The position numbers and the translations under genes are program-made. A model generated the notes under the pieces. It worked only from the letters and a program-made list of their open reading frames with translations, did no database searches and was not told the DNA's origin. Below, piece by piece: positions 56,176 through 64,000 of a stretch of DNA of 64,000 nt (positions are counted from its first letter, which is position 1; the number at the start of each line of letters is the position of its first letter). Location of the stretch: the NCBI GenBank assembly GCA_900542575.1, contig UQOE01000007.1:1-64000 (forward strand). Reading direction: 5' to 3'. The stretch comes from an uncultured Oscillospiraceae bacterium (GTDB lineage: Bacteria > Bacillota > Clostridia > Oscillospirales > Acutalibacteraceae).

Positions 56176-57312
56176 ATGCGAATCGAAAACGGACTGGTAT
56201 ATCGGGAGGACGGCGCATTTCACGAGGAGACCGTCCGCATCCGCGGACCGCGCTTTGCCGCCTTCTGCGACGACATGGACCGCCTGGACGCGAGCGGCTG
56301 CTACGTGCTTCCCGGCCTTCTGGACATGCATCTGCACGGTGCCCACGGTGCAGAGTTCAGCGACGGCTCCCCGTCATCCCTGACGGAGCTGGCGCAGTAT
56401 GAGGCCGCCCACGGTGTGACCTCCATTGTGCCCACGACGATGACGCTGCCGCGCACCCGCCTCGAAAAAATTGCGGACTCCATGGCTCCCTTTCAGCCGA
56501 CCGAACGCTCCGCCAATGTGCTCGGTATGCGCCTGGAGGGCCCGTTCCTGTCCGCTGAAAAATGCGGATCGCAGGAGACCTCCTGCCTTTGCCTGCCAGA
56601 TGCTTCTCTGGTCCGGGAGCTGCAGGAGCGCTCCGGGAACCAGGTCGCCGTTGTCGACCTCGCACCGGAACTCCCCGGCGCAATCGACTTCATCGACGAA
56701 GTAAAGCCGGTCCGTGTCAGCATCGCCCACACGGCGGCGGACTATAACACCGCCCGTACGGCTATCCGCCACGGCGCCAGCCACCTGACGCACATGTACA
56801 ATGCCATGGCGCCGTTTGCACACCGGGCGCCCGGACCCATCGGCGCGGCCTCCGACGAGCCCGGCTGCACGGTGGAACTTATTGCGGACGGGGTACACAA
56901 CCACCCGAGCATGGTCCGCAATGCCTTTCGCATCTTCGGCGCCGACCGCATCTGCCTTATCAGCGACAGCATGCGCGCCACTGGAATGCCCGACGGCACC
57001 TATGAGTTCGGCAGCCACGAGGTCCGGGTGGAAGGAAAGCGGGCGCTGCTGAAAGACGGGACGATAGCCGCCAGCGTCACGAATCTTTACGACTGCATGG
57101 TGACCTGTATCCGGGACATGCATATTCCTGTCGAACAGGCGGTACGGTGTGCATCGCTGAATCCCGCGCGGTATCTTGGAGTTTCCGACCGGGTCGGCAG
57201 CATCGCCCTCGGCAAGCAGGCGGACCTTATTTTGGTCGATCGGTATTCCTTGGCGCTGCGGGGCGTCCTGCTGCGGGGTGAGGTGCTGTGGACCGATGGA
57301 ATTTCCGGATAA
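56176..57312 (+). CDS. nagA: N-acetylglucosamine-6-phosphate deacetylase
   Basis: This 378-residue amidohydrolase has YVLPGLLDMHLHGAHGAEFS with the first metal His pair, MRLEGPFLSAEKCGSQ with the metal Glu, IAHTAADYNT, LTHMYNAMAPFAHRAPGPIG, IADGVHNHP and the catalytic Asp in LISDSMRATGMPDG. It deacetylates GlcNAc-6-phosphate in amino-sugar use or wall recycling. nagB is not adjacent. ATG 56176 is chosen by homology; a second ATG at 56171 is in another frame. GAGG lies upstream. Confidence 0.9.
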   Translation: MRIENGLVYREDGAFHEETVRIRGPRFAAFCDDMDRLDASGCYVLPGLLDMHLHGAHGAEFSDGSPSSLTELAQYEAAHGVTSIVPTTMTLPRTRLEKIADSMAPFQPTERSANVLGMRLEGPFLSAEKCGSQETSCLCLPDASLVRELQERSGNQVAVVDLAPELPGAIDFIDEVKPVRVSIAHTAADYNTARTAIRHGASHLTHMYNAMAPFAHRAPGPIGAASDEPGCTVELIADGVHNHPSMVRNAFRIFGADRICLISDSMRATGMPDGTYEFGSHEVRVEGKRALLKDGTIAASVTNLYDCMVTCIRDMHIPVEQAVRCASLNPARYLGVSDRVGSIALGKQADLILVDRYSLALRGVLLRGEVLWTDGISG

Positions 57313-57343
57313 AAAAAGAACGCGCCGCGGCGCGTTCTTTTTT
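57312..57343. terminator. Bidirectional terminator between nagA and nadE
   Basis: The palindrome GAACGCGCCGCGGCGCGTTC (57318-57337) is flanked by A6 and T6. Confidence 0.85.
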
Positions 57344-57357
57344 CGTTCTAAGCATCT

Positions 57358-59295
57358 TTATGCAGGTTCTTCTCCCTGCATCTCTTTGACCTCATCCAGC
57401 CACATGCGGACTGCCGCGTCGGTGGGCATGCGCCAGTCGCCGCGGGGGGAGAGGGTGACAGATCCGACTTTCGGGCCGTCCGGCAGGCAGGAGCGCTTGA
57501 ACTGCTGGGCGAAGAAGCGCCAGTAGAAGTTGCGCAGCCAATGGAGCAGCACCTCGTCGGTGTATTCCGGCCGGTCGGCGAATGCCGCCTGTGCAAGATG
57601 GAAGATTTTGCGCGGGGAAAAGCCGAAGCGCAGCACGTAGTAGAGATAGAAATCGTGTAGCTCATAGGGGCCCACCAGCTTTTCGGTCTGCTGGGCAATT
57701 TCGCCGTTTTCCTTGGCGGGCAGGAGCTCCGGACTGACCGGGGTGTTCAGGATGTCGACGAGGACGTCGGACAGCTGCGGGTCGCCGCAGGTGTCAGCGG
57801 CGTAACGGACCATGTGGCGTACCAAAGTCTTCGGTACTCCGGTGTTGACGCCGTACATGCTCATGTGGTCACCGTTGTAAGTGGCCCAGCCGAGGGCGAG
57901 CTCGGAGAGATCTCCGGTGCCGACGACAATGCCGCCGCTCTTGTTGGCGACATCCATGAGCTCCAGCGTGCGGACACGGGCCTGGCCGTTCTCAAAGGTG
58001 ACGGAGAGGTCGTCTTCGCTCTGGCCGATATCCTTAAAGTGGCTGCGGACCGTGTCTGTGATGTCAATTTCCCGGAACGTGACGCCCAGGCAGTCGCACA
58101 GGATTTCCGCGTTGGAGCGGGTCCGCTTCGTCGTGCCGAAACAGGGCATGGTGACGGCCAGCACATCGGAAGCCGGGCGGCCCAGCTGCTTCATGGCGCG
58201 GACCGCGACCAGCAGGGCGAGGCAGGAGTCCAGGCCGCCGCTGATGCCGATGACCGCCGTCTTTGCGTGGATGACATCCAGCCGGGTGGCGAGGCCGCGG
58301 GCCTGGATGTTGAAGATGAGTTCACAGCGCTCCGCCCGGCGCGATTCATTGCCCGGCACGAACGGATTCTGCGGGATGACACGGGTGAGCGGGTTTTCCA
58401 CGGGGTCGAGATGGAAGGAGACCCGGACGAAGTCCTCAGAGTTTTCGGCCTCATAGGTGGTATTTTTCACCCGCTCCGAGGTGAGCTTTTCCACGTCAAT
58501 TTCGGTGATGCAGTCTCCGCTGCCGAAGGGAACGCGCTCTGCGAGTACGGTGCCGTCCTCGCAGATGAGGTTGTGAGAGGCAAATGTCATATCCTGGGTA
58601 CTCTCGCCGTAGCCGGCACTGGTATAGAGGTAGCCGCAGAGCAGGCGGGCGCTCTGGTTGCGGACCAGTTCGCGGCGGTATTCCGCCTTGCCGACGGTCT
58701 CGTCGCTGGCAGAGGGGTTGGCGATGATGGTGGCGCCGTTCAGGGCCAGGCGGGTGGACGGCGGCAGCGGGCTCCAGAGGTCCTCGCAGATCTCCACGCC
58801 GAGGACGAACGCCGGCAGGTCTTCGCACTGGAACAGGATGCGCGTGCCGAAGAGCACGTCTTCCCCGAAAAAGTCGACGAACGTGTAGGTCTCCGGGGCG
58901 CGGGCAAAATGCCGCTTTTCATAGAATTCCGCGTAGTTCGGGAGAAAGGTCTTGGGGATAAAGCCGAGGACGGCGCCGTTAGCGACAACTGCAGCCGTGT
59001 TGTAGAGCTTTCCGTTCACCTCCAGCGGCAGGCCGACAACCGCGACAAGATTCATGACAGCGGTGGCGTCTGCAATGTCACGCAGCGCCTGTCTGGCACC
59101 TTCCTGCAGGGGGTGCTGGAAAAACAGGTCGGAGCAGGTATAGCCCGTAATGCAGAGTTCGGGGAAGACCGCGAGCTGAATCCCCTTTTCCTGGGCATCC
59201 TGCATGGCGGCAATGATGCGGGCCGCATTTTCTTTGCAGTCGGCGAGCCGTACCTCGGGGGTAATGCAGGCCGCTTTGACGAATCCGAAGTTCAT
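57358..59295 (-). CDS. nadE: Glutamine-dependent NAD+ synthetase
   Basis: This 645-residue protein has an N-terminal nitrilase-type glutaminase with triad Glu46 (VFPELCITG), Lys115 (FIPKTFLPNY) and Cys170 (GVEICEDLW). A C-terminal NAD synthetase follows, with the ATP loop VIGISGGLDSCLALLV and GTGDLSELALGWATYNGDHM. It amidates nicotinate adenine dinucleotide. Length and order match actinobacterial and clostridial long NadE. A Met 11 codons upstream is possible, but homology starts at MNFGFVKAA. It is a single gene. Confidence 0.94.
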   Translation of the reverse strand: MNFGFVKAACITPEVRLADCKENAARIIAAMQDAQEKGIQLAVFPELCITGYTCSDLFFQHPLQEGARQALRDIADATAVMNLVAVVGLPLEVNGKLYNTAAVVANGAVLGFIPKTFLPNYAEFYEKRHFARAPETYTFVDFFGEDVLFGTRILFQCEDLPAFVLGVEICEDLWSPLPPSTRLALNGATIIANPSASDETVGKAEYRRELVRNQSARLLCGYLYTSAGYGESTQDMTFASHNLICEDGTVLAERVPFGSGDCITEIDVEKLTSERVKNTTYEAENSEDFVRVSFHLDPVENPLTRVIPQNPFVPGNESRRAERCELIFNIQARGLATRLDVIHAKTAVIGISGGLDSCLALLVAVRAMKQLGRPASDVLAVTMPCFGTTKRTRSNAEILCDCLGVTFREIDITDTVRSHFKDIGQSEDDLSVTFENGQARVRTLELMDVANKSGGIVVGTGDLSELALGWATYNGDHMSMYGVNTGVPKTLVRHMVRYAADTCGDPQLSDVLVDILNTPVSPELLPAKENGEIAQQTEKLVGPYELHDFYLYYVLRFGFSPRKIFHLAQAAFADRPEYTDEVLLHWLRNFYWRFFAQQFKRSCLPDGPKVGSVTLSPRGDWRMPTDAAVRMWLDEVKEMQGEEPA

Positions 59296-59343
59296 AGTGA
59301 GGACTCCTATCTCTCTTATGATAATCATCTTATTATAAACGAT

Positions 59344-59372
59344 TTGACAATGCCGGGCAATTGGTCTACAAT
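59344..59372 (+). promoter_or_regulatory. Promoter of the queDECF operon
   Basis: TTGACA (59344-59349) and TACAAT (59367-59372) with 17-bp spacing. The predicted start is about 59380, just before the riboswitch-like structure. Confidence 0.7.
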
Positions 59373-59387
59373 CAGGACAACTTCATC

Positions 59388-59467
59388 AGACAGTTCGCTT
59401 GCACCATCCTGTCTCTAAAGAAAACCAGGGCTTCCGATGTGCAGGCCTGTTCTGCGCATCTTTTTTT
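59388..59467 (+). promoter_or_regulatory. Likely preQ1-I riboswitch with terminator
   Basis: P1 is AGACAG (59388-59393) with CTGTCT (59409-59414). The loop begins GTTC and holds GCACC, as in preQ1-I aptamers (GTTC...CACC). An A-rich tail (CTAAAGAAAACCAGG, 59415-59429) follows; its CAGG can pair with loop CTTG (59398-59401) as the pseudoknot. Then a terminator stem, GATGTGCAG (59436-59444) and CTGCGCATC (59452-59460), with T7. GGCCTG in the terminator loop could pair with the tail as antiterminator. Position before queD fits repression by preQ1. Confidence 0.72.
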
Positions 59468-59489
59468 GCTTTTAGGAGGAGGAAACGAA

Positions 59490-59897
59490 ATGTACACCGT
59501 ATCTGCCAGGGCACATTTTGACGCCGCCCATTTTCTGGCGGGGTATCCGGGCAAATGTGCGAATCTCCACGGGCACCGCTGGACCGTTGTCGCCGAGGTC
59601 CGGTCTGAGACTCTGAATGCCGGTTCCATGGTCATCGACTTCAAAGATCTGAAAGCACCCATGCAGGCTCTGGCCGACGAGTGGGACCATGCCCTCCTCA
59701 TGGAGGAGGGGACGCTGAAGCCGGCGACCCGGACGGCGCTGAACGAAGAGGGCTTTCGCATTGTGATGCTGCCCTGCCGGCCGACGGCGGAAAATCTCGC
59801 CCGGCTGTTCTTTGAGCGCCTGCAGGGAGCTGGTGTGTCCGTCAGCCGCGTCAAAGTCTATGAGACGCCGGACACCTATGCGGCGTATGAGGCATGA
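59490..59897 (+). CDS. queD: 6-carboxy-5,6,7,8-tetrahydropterin synthase
   Basis: This 135-residue QueD has zinc ligands in FDAAHFLAGYPGKCANLHGH (His, plus HGHRW) and the catalytic Cys in GKCANLHGH. Also present are GSMVIDFKDLK and DHALLMEE with the acid and His of the active site. It makes CPH4 from dihydroneopterin triphosphate, early in queuosine synthesis. Homology and the AGGAGGAGG site place the start at 59490. The next gene overlaps by ATGA. Confidence 0.94.
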   Translation: MYTVSARAHFDAAHFLAGYPGKCANLHGHRWTVVAEVRSETLNAGSMVIDFKDLKAPMQALADEWDHALLMEEGTLKPATRTALNEEGFRIVMLPCRPTAENLARLFFERLQGAGVSVSRVKVYETPDTYAAYEA

Positions 59898-60568
59898 GTA
59901 TGGCGGAATTTCAAATTGCGGAGACGTTTGTCAGCATCAACGGGGAGGGCAGCCGGTCCGGCCAGCTGGCCTGCTTTCTCCGTTTCCCGGGGTGCAACCT
60001 GAACTGCTCGTTCTGTGATACGAAGTGGGCCAATGAACCGCGCGGGGACTGGGAGATCCGGAAAACCGACGATCTTTTTGACTTTGTCCGGCAAAGCGGT
60101 GTAAAGCTTATCACCATTACAGGTGGAGAGCCCCTGCTGCAGCGCGGCTTGCCGGAACTTTTGGAAAAACTGCACGAACTGCCCGGGACAGAGGCAGAAA
60201 TTGAGACCAACGGGTCGCTGCCCATTGAAAGGTACGACGCGGTGCCATGGCGCCCGCACTTTACACTGGACTGCAAGCTGCCCGGAAGCGGCATGCAGGC
60301 GCATATGCTCTACGAAAATTACGACCATCTTCAGCCGGGCGACGCCGTCAAATTTGTCTGCGGCAGCCGGGAAGATCTCGACGAGGCACGGAAGGTTATC
60401 GAGACCTTCCAGCTTCCCGACCGGTGCGATGTCTTCCTGAGCCCGGTCTTCGGGCGGATTGAGCCCGCCGATATGGTGACCTATATGATGGATCATGGAA
60501 TGAACAACGTGCGGCTGCAGCTGCAGATTCACAAGTTCATCTGGGATCCGAATGCGAAGGGAGTCTGA
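59894..60568 (+). CDS. queE: 7-carboxy-7-deazaguanine synthase
   Basis: This 224-residue radical-SAM enzyme has the cluster motif CNLNCSFCDTKWA near residue 34, INGEGSRSGQLACFLRFPG before it and TITGGEPLLQ for SAM binding. It converts CPH4 to CDG. The ATG at 59894 overlaps the queD stop; a second ATG at 59900 is possible. Confidence 0.95.
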   Translation: MSMAEFQIAETFVSINGEGSRSGQLACFLRFPGCNLNCSFCDTKWANEPRGDWEIRKTDDLFDFVRQSGVKLITITGGEPLLQRGLPELLEKLHELPGTEAEIETNGSLPIERYDAVPWRPHFTLDCKLPGSGMQAHMLYENYDHLQPGDAVKFVCGSREDLDEARKVIETFQLPDRCDVFLSPVFGRIEPADMVTYMMDHGMNNVRLQLQIHKFIWDPNAKGV

Positions 60569-60571
60569 CCA

Positions 60572-61258
60572 ATGAAAGCACTTGTTCTGTTGTCCGGCGG
60601 CGTGGACAGTTCCACCTGCCTTGCCGCCTGCGTCCACGATTATGGGGCGGAGAATGTCGTCGCTCTTTCCATGTCCTATGGACAGAAGCACAGCCGCGAG
60701 GCGAAGTCCGCCCAGGCGGTGGCGGATTATTATAAAGTTCCGCTCTACTCCATGGATCTCGCTGAGATCTTCCGCTACAGCAAGTGCTCTCTCCTGGAGG
60801 GCCGCGACGCGGAGATTCCCCACGAGTCCTACGCCGATCAGCTGAAGGAGTCGGATGGCAAACCGGTTTCCACTTACGTCCCATTCCGCAACGGCCTGTT
60901 CCTGTCCGCTGCCGCCAGCTTCGGCCTCTCTCTGGAGTGCAGTCTCATCTGCTATGGTGCCCACGCCGACGATGCGGCCGGCAACGCCTACCCCGACTGC
61001 AGCCGTGCGTTTGTCGAGGCCATGAATCAGGCGGTATGGGAGGGGAGCGGACATCAGATCCGCATTGAGGCCCCCTTCGTCGACGTCCCCAAGGCCGAGG
61101 TCGTACGCCGGGGCCTGGAGCTGAAAGTCCCCTACGAGCTCACCTGGAGCTGCTATGAGGGCGGCGACGAGCCCTGCGGCACCTGCGGGACCTGCATCGA
61201 CCGCCAGAAGGCTTTCGAGGCAAACGGCGTACGCGATCCGCTGCTGAAAGGAGAATAA
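60572..61258 (+). CDS. queC: 7-cyano-7-deazaguanine synthase
   Basis: This 228-residue QueC has the ATP loop VLLSGGVDSSTCLA, ALSMSYGQKHSREAKSAQAV, TYVPFRNGLFLSAAASFG, GAHADDAAGNAYPDC and the C-terminal zinc site (SCYEGGDEPCGTCGTCIDRQ). It turns CDG and ammonia into preQ0 using ATP. It is 3 nt after queE in the operon. Confidence 0.96.
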   Translation: MKALVLLSGGVDSSTCLAACVHDYGAENVVALSMSYGQKHSREAKSAQAVADYYKVPLYSMDLAEIFRYSKCSLLEGRDAEIPHESYADQLKESDGKPVSTYVPFRNGLFLSAAASFGLSLECSLICYGAHADDAAGNAYPDCSRAFVEAMNQAVWEGSGHQIRIEAPFVDVPKAEVVRRGLELKVPYELTWSCYEGGDEPCGTCGTCIDRQKAFEANGVRDPLLKGE

Positions 61259-61259
61259 T

Positions 61260-61730
61260 ATGGCACTCACAAAACTCGGCTCCGGCCATACCTCGTACCC
61301 CACAGATTATGACCCGTCGGTCCTTGAGACCTTTGACAACCGCCACCCGGACAACGACTATTTCGTCAAGTTCAACTGCCCGGAGTTTACGAGCCTCTGC
61401 CCCATCACCGGTCAGCCGGACTATGCGACAATTACTATTTCCTACGTCCCCGGCGCCAAAATGGTGGAGAGCAAATCTCTGAAGCTCTACCTGTTCAGCT
61501 ACCGCAACCACGGCGACTTCCATGAGAACTGCGTCAACACCATCATGAAGGACCTGATTGCTCTGATGGACCCGAAATACATCGAGGTCTGGGGCAAATT
61601 CCTTCCCCGCGGCGGCATCTCTATTGACCCCTACTGCAACTATGGCAGACCCGGTACCCGCTGGGAGCAGGTGGCCTGGGACCGCCTTTCCCACCACGAT
61701 CTTTATCCGGAGCGTGTGGACAATCGATAA
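61260..61730 (+). CDS. queF: NADPH-dependent preQ0 reductase
   Basis: This 156-residue unimodular QueF has FNCPEFTSLCPITGQPDYAT with the catalytic Cys, ESKSLKLYLFSYRNHGDFHE (substrate and NADPH contacts) and PRGGISIDPY. It reduces preQ0 to preQ1, the ligand presumed to control this operon. An AAGGAG site lies before the ATG. It is last in the operon and followed by a terminator. Confidence 0.96.
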   Translation: MALTKLGSGHTSYPTDYDPSVLETFDNRHPDNDYFVKFNCPEFTSLCPITGQPDYATITISYVPGAKMVESKSLKLYLFSYRNHGDFHENCVNTIMKDLIALMDPKYIEVWGKFLPRGGISIDPYCNYGRPGTRWEQVAWDRLSHHDLYPERVDNR

Positions 61731-61737
61731 TCAACCG

Positions 61738-61772
61738 AAAAGGACCGCAGCATTTGCTGCGGTCCTTTTTTT
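61738..61772 (+). terminator. Terminator of the que operon
   Basis: AAAAGGACCGCAGCA (61738-61752) pairs exactly with TGCTGCGGTCCTTTT (61755-61769), followed by T7. Confidence 0.9.
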
Positions 61773-61981
61773 GAGCAGCGGCCGCACAGGCGGGTACAAA
61801 TGAGAATGCATGTGCGCTCTGAATTTACAAATTTACTTTTGTCAAACTTTTACAAAAATAAAACGCACAGTTCGCCAATGTGTCATTTTTGCGACAGGTC
61901 CATTGAAACGTAGAAATGCGGATACTAGACTAAACTTGTTTGCGGCAGTAACATCACTGGATCCGCGGAAAGGGGACCATT

Positions 61982-63179
61982 ATGGCAGAATATCTGAACA
62001 ACTATCCGAACATTTTTGTCCACGGCTTTACCGGATGGGGTGAGACCGACGGCATGTACAAGCTTATGCATTACTGGGGCCTTGGAAACAAAGATCTCAT
62101 GAAGCATCTGCGGCAGCAGGGAATTGAGTGCTACTCTCCGGCGCAGGGCCCGTATGACTCGCTCTGGGACCGCTCGTGCAAACTCTGGGCCTACCCTGTT
62201 CGGCGGCACCGTCGACTTCGGCAAAGTTCACAGCGAGAAATACAGGTATGCCCGCTACGGCCGTACCTATGAGCACGGCGTACTGGAAGACCTCGGTAAG
62301 ACTGAGGCCCATAAGAAGATCAATCTGTACGGCCATTCCTTCGGCGGACCGGTCGTCAAGTTCTTCGCCGATCTCTGCGCCCGCGGATCCGAAGAAGAGC
62401 GCGCCGGTACCGATCCGGACGATCTCTCCCCGCTGTTTGCCGGCGGCCACGCGAACCTCATTCACACCGTTACCACGCTGGCGGGCGTCAACAACTGAAC
62501 GACCCTTGCCACCCTCCAGCAGAAGGCCTTCCCCGTGCTCGACCCGATTCTCTTCGGCGGCACCGGCCTGCTTGGCAACTCCCATATCATGAAGTTCCTC
62601 GACTTCGGCAACCAGCAGTATGGATTCAATGATTATTACGACAACATCACACTTGCCAGACCGACAGATCCGAAAAAGCTGGCAGAGGGCACGAAGACCA
62701 TTACCGAGCACCCGGATGACAACTCCACCTATCAGATGACCATTGAGTACTGCAAAAAGATGAATGAGAAGCAGGAGACCAATCCGCATATTTACTATTT
62801 TGCACAGCGCGGATCCAACTCCATCCCGATGCCGAATGGAAAACACCTTGCTTTCCCGAGCCCGAATCTGTTCTGCACCATACCCGGATTGTTTGTCGGT
62901 GCCATGCTGCCCAAAGAGACCGGCGGCTATCCGGTCGATGAGAGCTGGTATGCGAACGACGGCTACGTCAACGTCCCCGGCCAGAGCGCCCCGTTCAACG
63001 CGCCGCAGGCCGACGGGAACTATGACGGCATGACGTTCCGGCCGGGCATCTGGTACAATATGCCGGTCGTTAAACATGACCACGTTTTCTGGAACGGCTA
63101 CAGCGGAAGCCGCCGCGAGTACTTCGAGACCTGGGACCGCATCATTGCCGTCAACCGCAGCCTGCCGGATGCAGACTGA
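61982..63179 (+). pseudogene. Lipase-family alpha/beta hydrolase with frameshift and stop
   Basis: The three parts together give a family of bacterial triacylglycerol lipases: NNYPNIFVHGFTGWGETDGM, then (new frame) LFGGTVDFGKVHSEKYRYAR and INLYGHSFGGPVVKFFADLC with nucleophile Ser in GHSFGG. The last part runs from TTLATLQQKAFPVLDPILFG to the end, with the probable catalytic His in VVKHDHVFWNGY. One extra C in the CCC at about 62194-62196 shifts the frame (AYPV instead of AYLF), and a TGA at 62496-62498 replaces the Gly expected in NNGTTL. No signal peptide is visible. Two lesions make a real pseudogene more likely than a read error. Confidence 0.82.
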
Positions 63180-63182
63180 GAA

Positions 63183-63225
63183 AAAAAGATGCACTGCAGA
63201 TTGCTTTTCTGCAGTGCATCTTTTT
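63183..63225. terminator. Bidirectional terminator before the right-edge gene
   Basis: AAAAAGATGCACTGCAGA (63183-63200) pairs exactly with TCTGCAGTGCATCTTTTT (63208-63225). Confidence 0.88.
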
Positions 63226-63235
63226 GCTTTTTTCC

Positions 63236-64000
63236 TTATGCGGCTGCGGTTTCCTTCGCCGCTTTTCTCTGTTTATAGATGCGGTAGCGTCTCCGCAGGA
63301 AGCCCATGAACCTCTGCATGACCTTCAGACACGGGTAGGCGAGCAGAAGGAAGACGATGAGAATGAGCCAGGACTGGCCGGTCAGCGGGCTGATCTGCAC
63401 CCAGTCGCGGAACATGGTGAACGGGATAATGCAGATGGCGATGATGGATGCCAGGCTGAATACCACGCAGACCAGACGGCGGTAGTGGTTCAGCGGCTTG
63501 GCGTCTTCCCAGATCATCAGATTGCCGACTGTCAGCATGACGATGCAGGAGATGGTGTAGAGCTGGGAGTTCGGGAGATGAAACCCTTGGGCAAACAGCT
63601 CAACCCCGACCAGCAGCAGAACGTCGGTGAGGCCCCCGGGCGCCGCGCGATACAGTACATTCGGCAGAAAGTGGCCGTGAAAACGCTCATGGTTTGCCTC
63701 CAGAGAGAGGAAGAAGGCCGGATAGCCGATGGTCAGAGAACTGATAAGGGAAAGCTGCAGAGGCTGCAGCGGGTATGGCCATGCGCAGAAGGCAGCCAGC
63801 AGTGCAAACAGGAACGAAAAGATATTCTTGACCAGGAACAGCGACGCGGAGCGCTGAATATTGTTGATGACCTGCCGCCCTTCATTGACGATGGAGGGCA
63901 TGGAGCGGAAGTCGGAGTTCAGCAGGACCAGGGAGGAGATCTGCGAAGCGGCCTGGGAGCCGGAGGCCATGGCAATGCCGCAGTTGGCCTCTTTCAGGGC
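63236..64000 (-). CDS. P-type cation-transporting ATPase, C-terminal part (runs off the edge)
   Basis: The frame is open to the right edge and reads ALKEANCGIAMASGSQAASQ, SSLVLLNSDFRSMPSIVNEG and RQVINNIQRSASLFLVKNIF, the hinge and first C-terminal membrane helix of P-type ATPases. The CGIAMASGS segment is the family's DVGIAM-type region. About six helices follow (for example LQLSLISSLTIGYPAFFLSL), as in the cation-translocating MgtA/PacL-like and CtpE-type groups. The C terminus is basic (RRRYRIYKQRKAAKE). The transported ion cannot be told from this part. The 5' end lies outside the window. Confidence 0.88.
   Translation of the reverse strand, partial: ALKEANCGIAMASGSQAASQISSLVLLNSDFRSMPSIVNEGRQVINNIQRSASLFLVKNIFSFLFALLAAFCAWPYPLQPLQLSLISSLTIGYPAFFLSLEANHERFHGHFLPNVLYRAAPGGLTDVLLLVGVELFAQGFHLPNSQLYTISCIVMLTVGNLMIWEDAKPLNHYRRLVCVVFSLASIIAICIIPFTMFRDWVQISPLTGQSWLILIVFLLLAYPCLKVMQRFMGFLRRRYRIYKQRKAAKETAAA

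Noticed and set aside
62496..62498. In-frame TGA in the lipase as selenocysteine
   Set aside because: The aligned residue is Gly, no SECIS-like hairpin is evident after it, and a separate frameshift lies upstream. A nonsense mutation is simpler.

Overview
The window joins two kinds of DNA. Bases 1 to about 8340 are A+T-rich and carry the right-hand end of an integrative and conjugative element of the Tn916/Tn1549 type. From about 8370 onward the DNA is G+C-rich, with strong Shine-Dalgarno sites, TTGACA/TATAAT promoters and hairpin-plus-T terminators. Lactate dehydrogenase, acetate kinase, indolepyruvate:ferredoxin oxidoreductase, several MarR regulators and secreted glycosidases without a wall anchor point to an anaerobic, fermentative member of the Bacillota (Clostridia), probably from gut, rumen or mouth. 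The species cannot be fixed from the sequence alone. I saw no rRNA, tRNA or CRISPR array.

Element end (1-8340): a YolD-like protein, a WYL regulator, an XRE regulator with a zinc ribbon, a LexA-type repressor, an ImmA/IrrE protease, a zinc-ribbon protein, a heavily folded leader in front of a sigma-like factor, a PemK/MazF-type protein, three tandem excisionase-like proteins and a tyrosine integrase. A perfect consensus promoter then points out of the element.

Host, 8371-21700: a thioesterase, a LuxR gene split by a stop codon, and a deletion scar fusing the 5' parts of a DUF1989 gene and a MATE gene. A three-gene CobN/ChlI/VWA chelatase operon follows, then a LigB-type dioxygenase with an HxlR regulator, a zinc-ribbon membrane protein, a secreted nitrilase-family hydrolase, and a MarR-GNAT operon with a clear double operator.

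Host, 21700-42800: an ene-reductase plus iron alcohol dehydrogenase operon, an aminotransferase, a frameshifted membrane protein, ldh, a DUF188 protein, serine acetyltransferase, a circularly permuted secreted GH3 enzyme, glutathione peroxidase, ackA, an intracellular nitrilase-family amidase, a PIN-like/MarR/NudC operon, a C39-like protein, an orphan FeoB-associated Cys-rich peptide with an iron-box-like dyad, and a secreted GH2 enzyme.

Host, 42800-64000: an EamA transporter behind a repeat-rich spacer, a CobW GTPase, a MarR plus heterodimeric ABC exporter operon, idi-glycerate kinase-alcohol dehydrogenase, iorA-iorB-paaK for aryl-2-oxoacid oxidation, a NagA-like deacetylase, glutamine-dependent NAD synthetase, a queDECF operon behind a likely preQ1-I riboswitch, a lipase pseudogene, and the C-terminal part of a P-type ATPase running off the right edge. 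Four host loci are broken, so the strain has ongoing gene decay or the assembly has errors.
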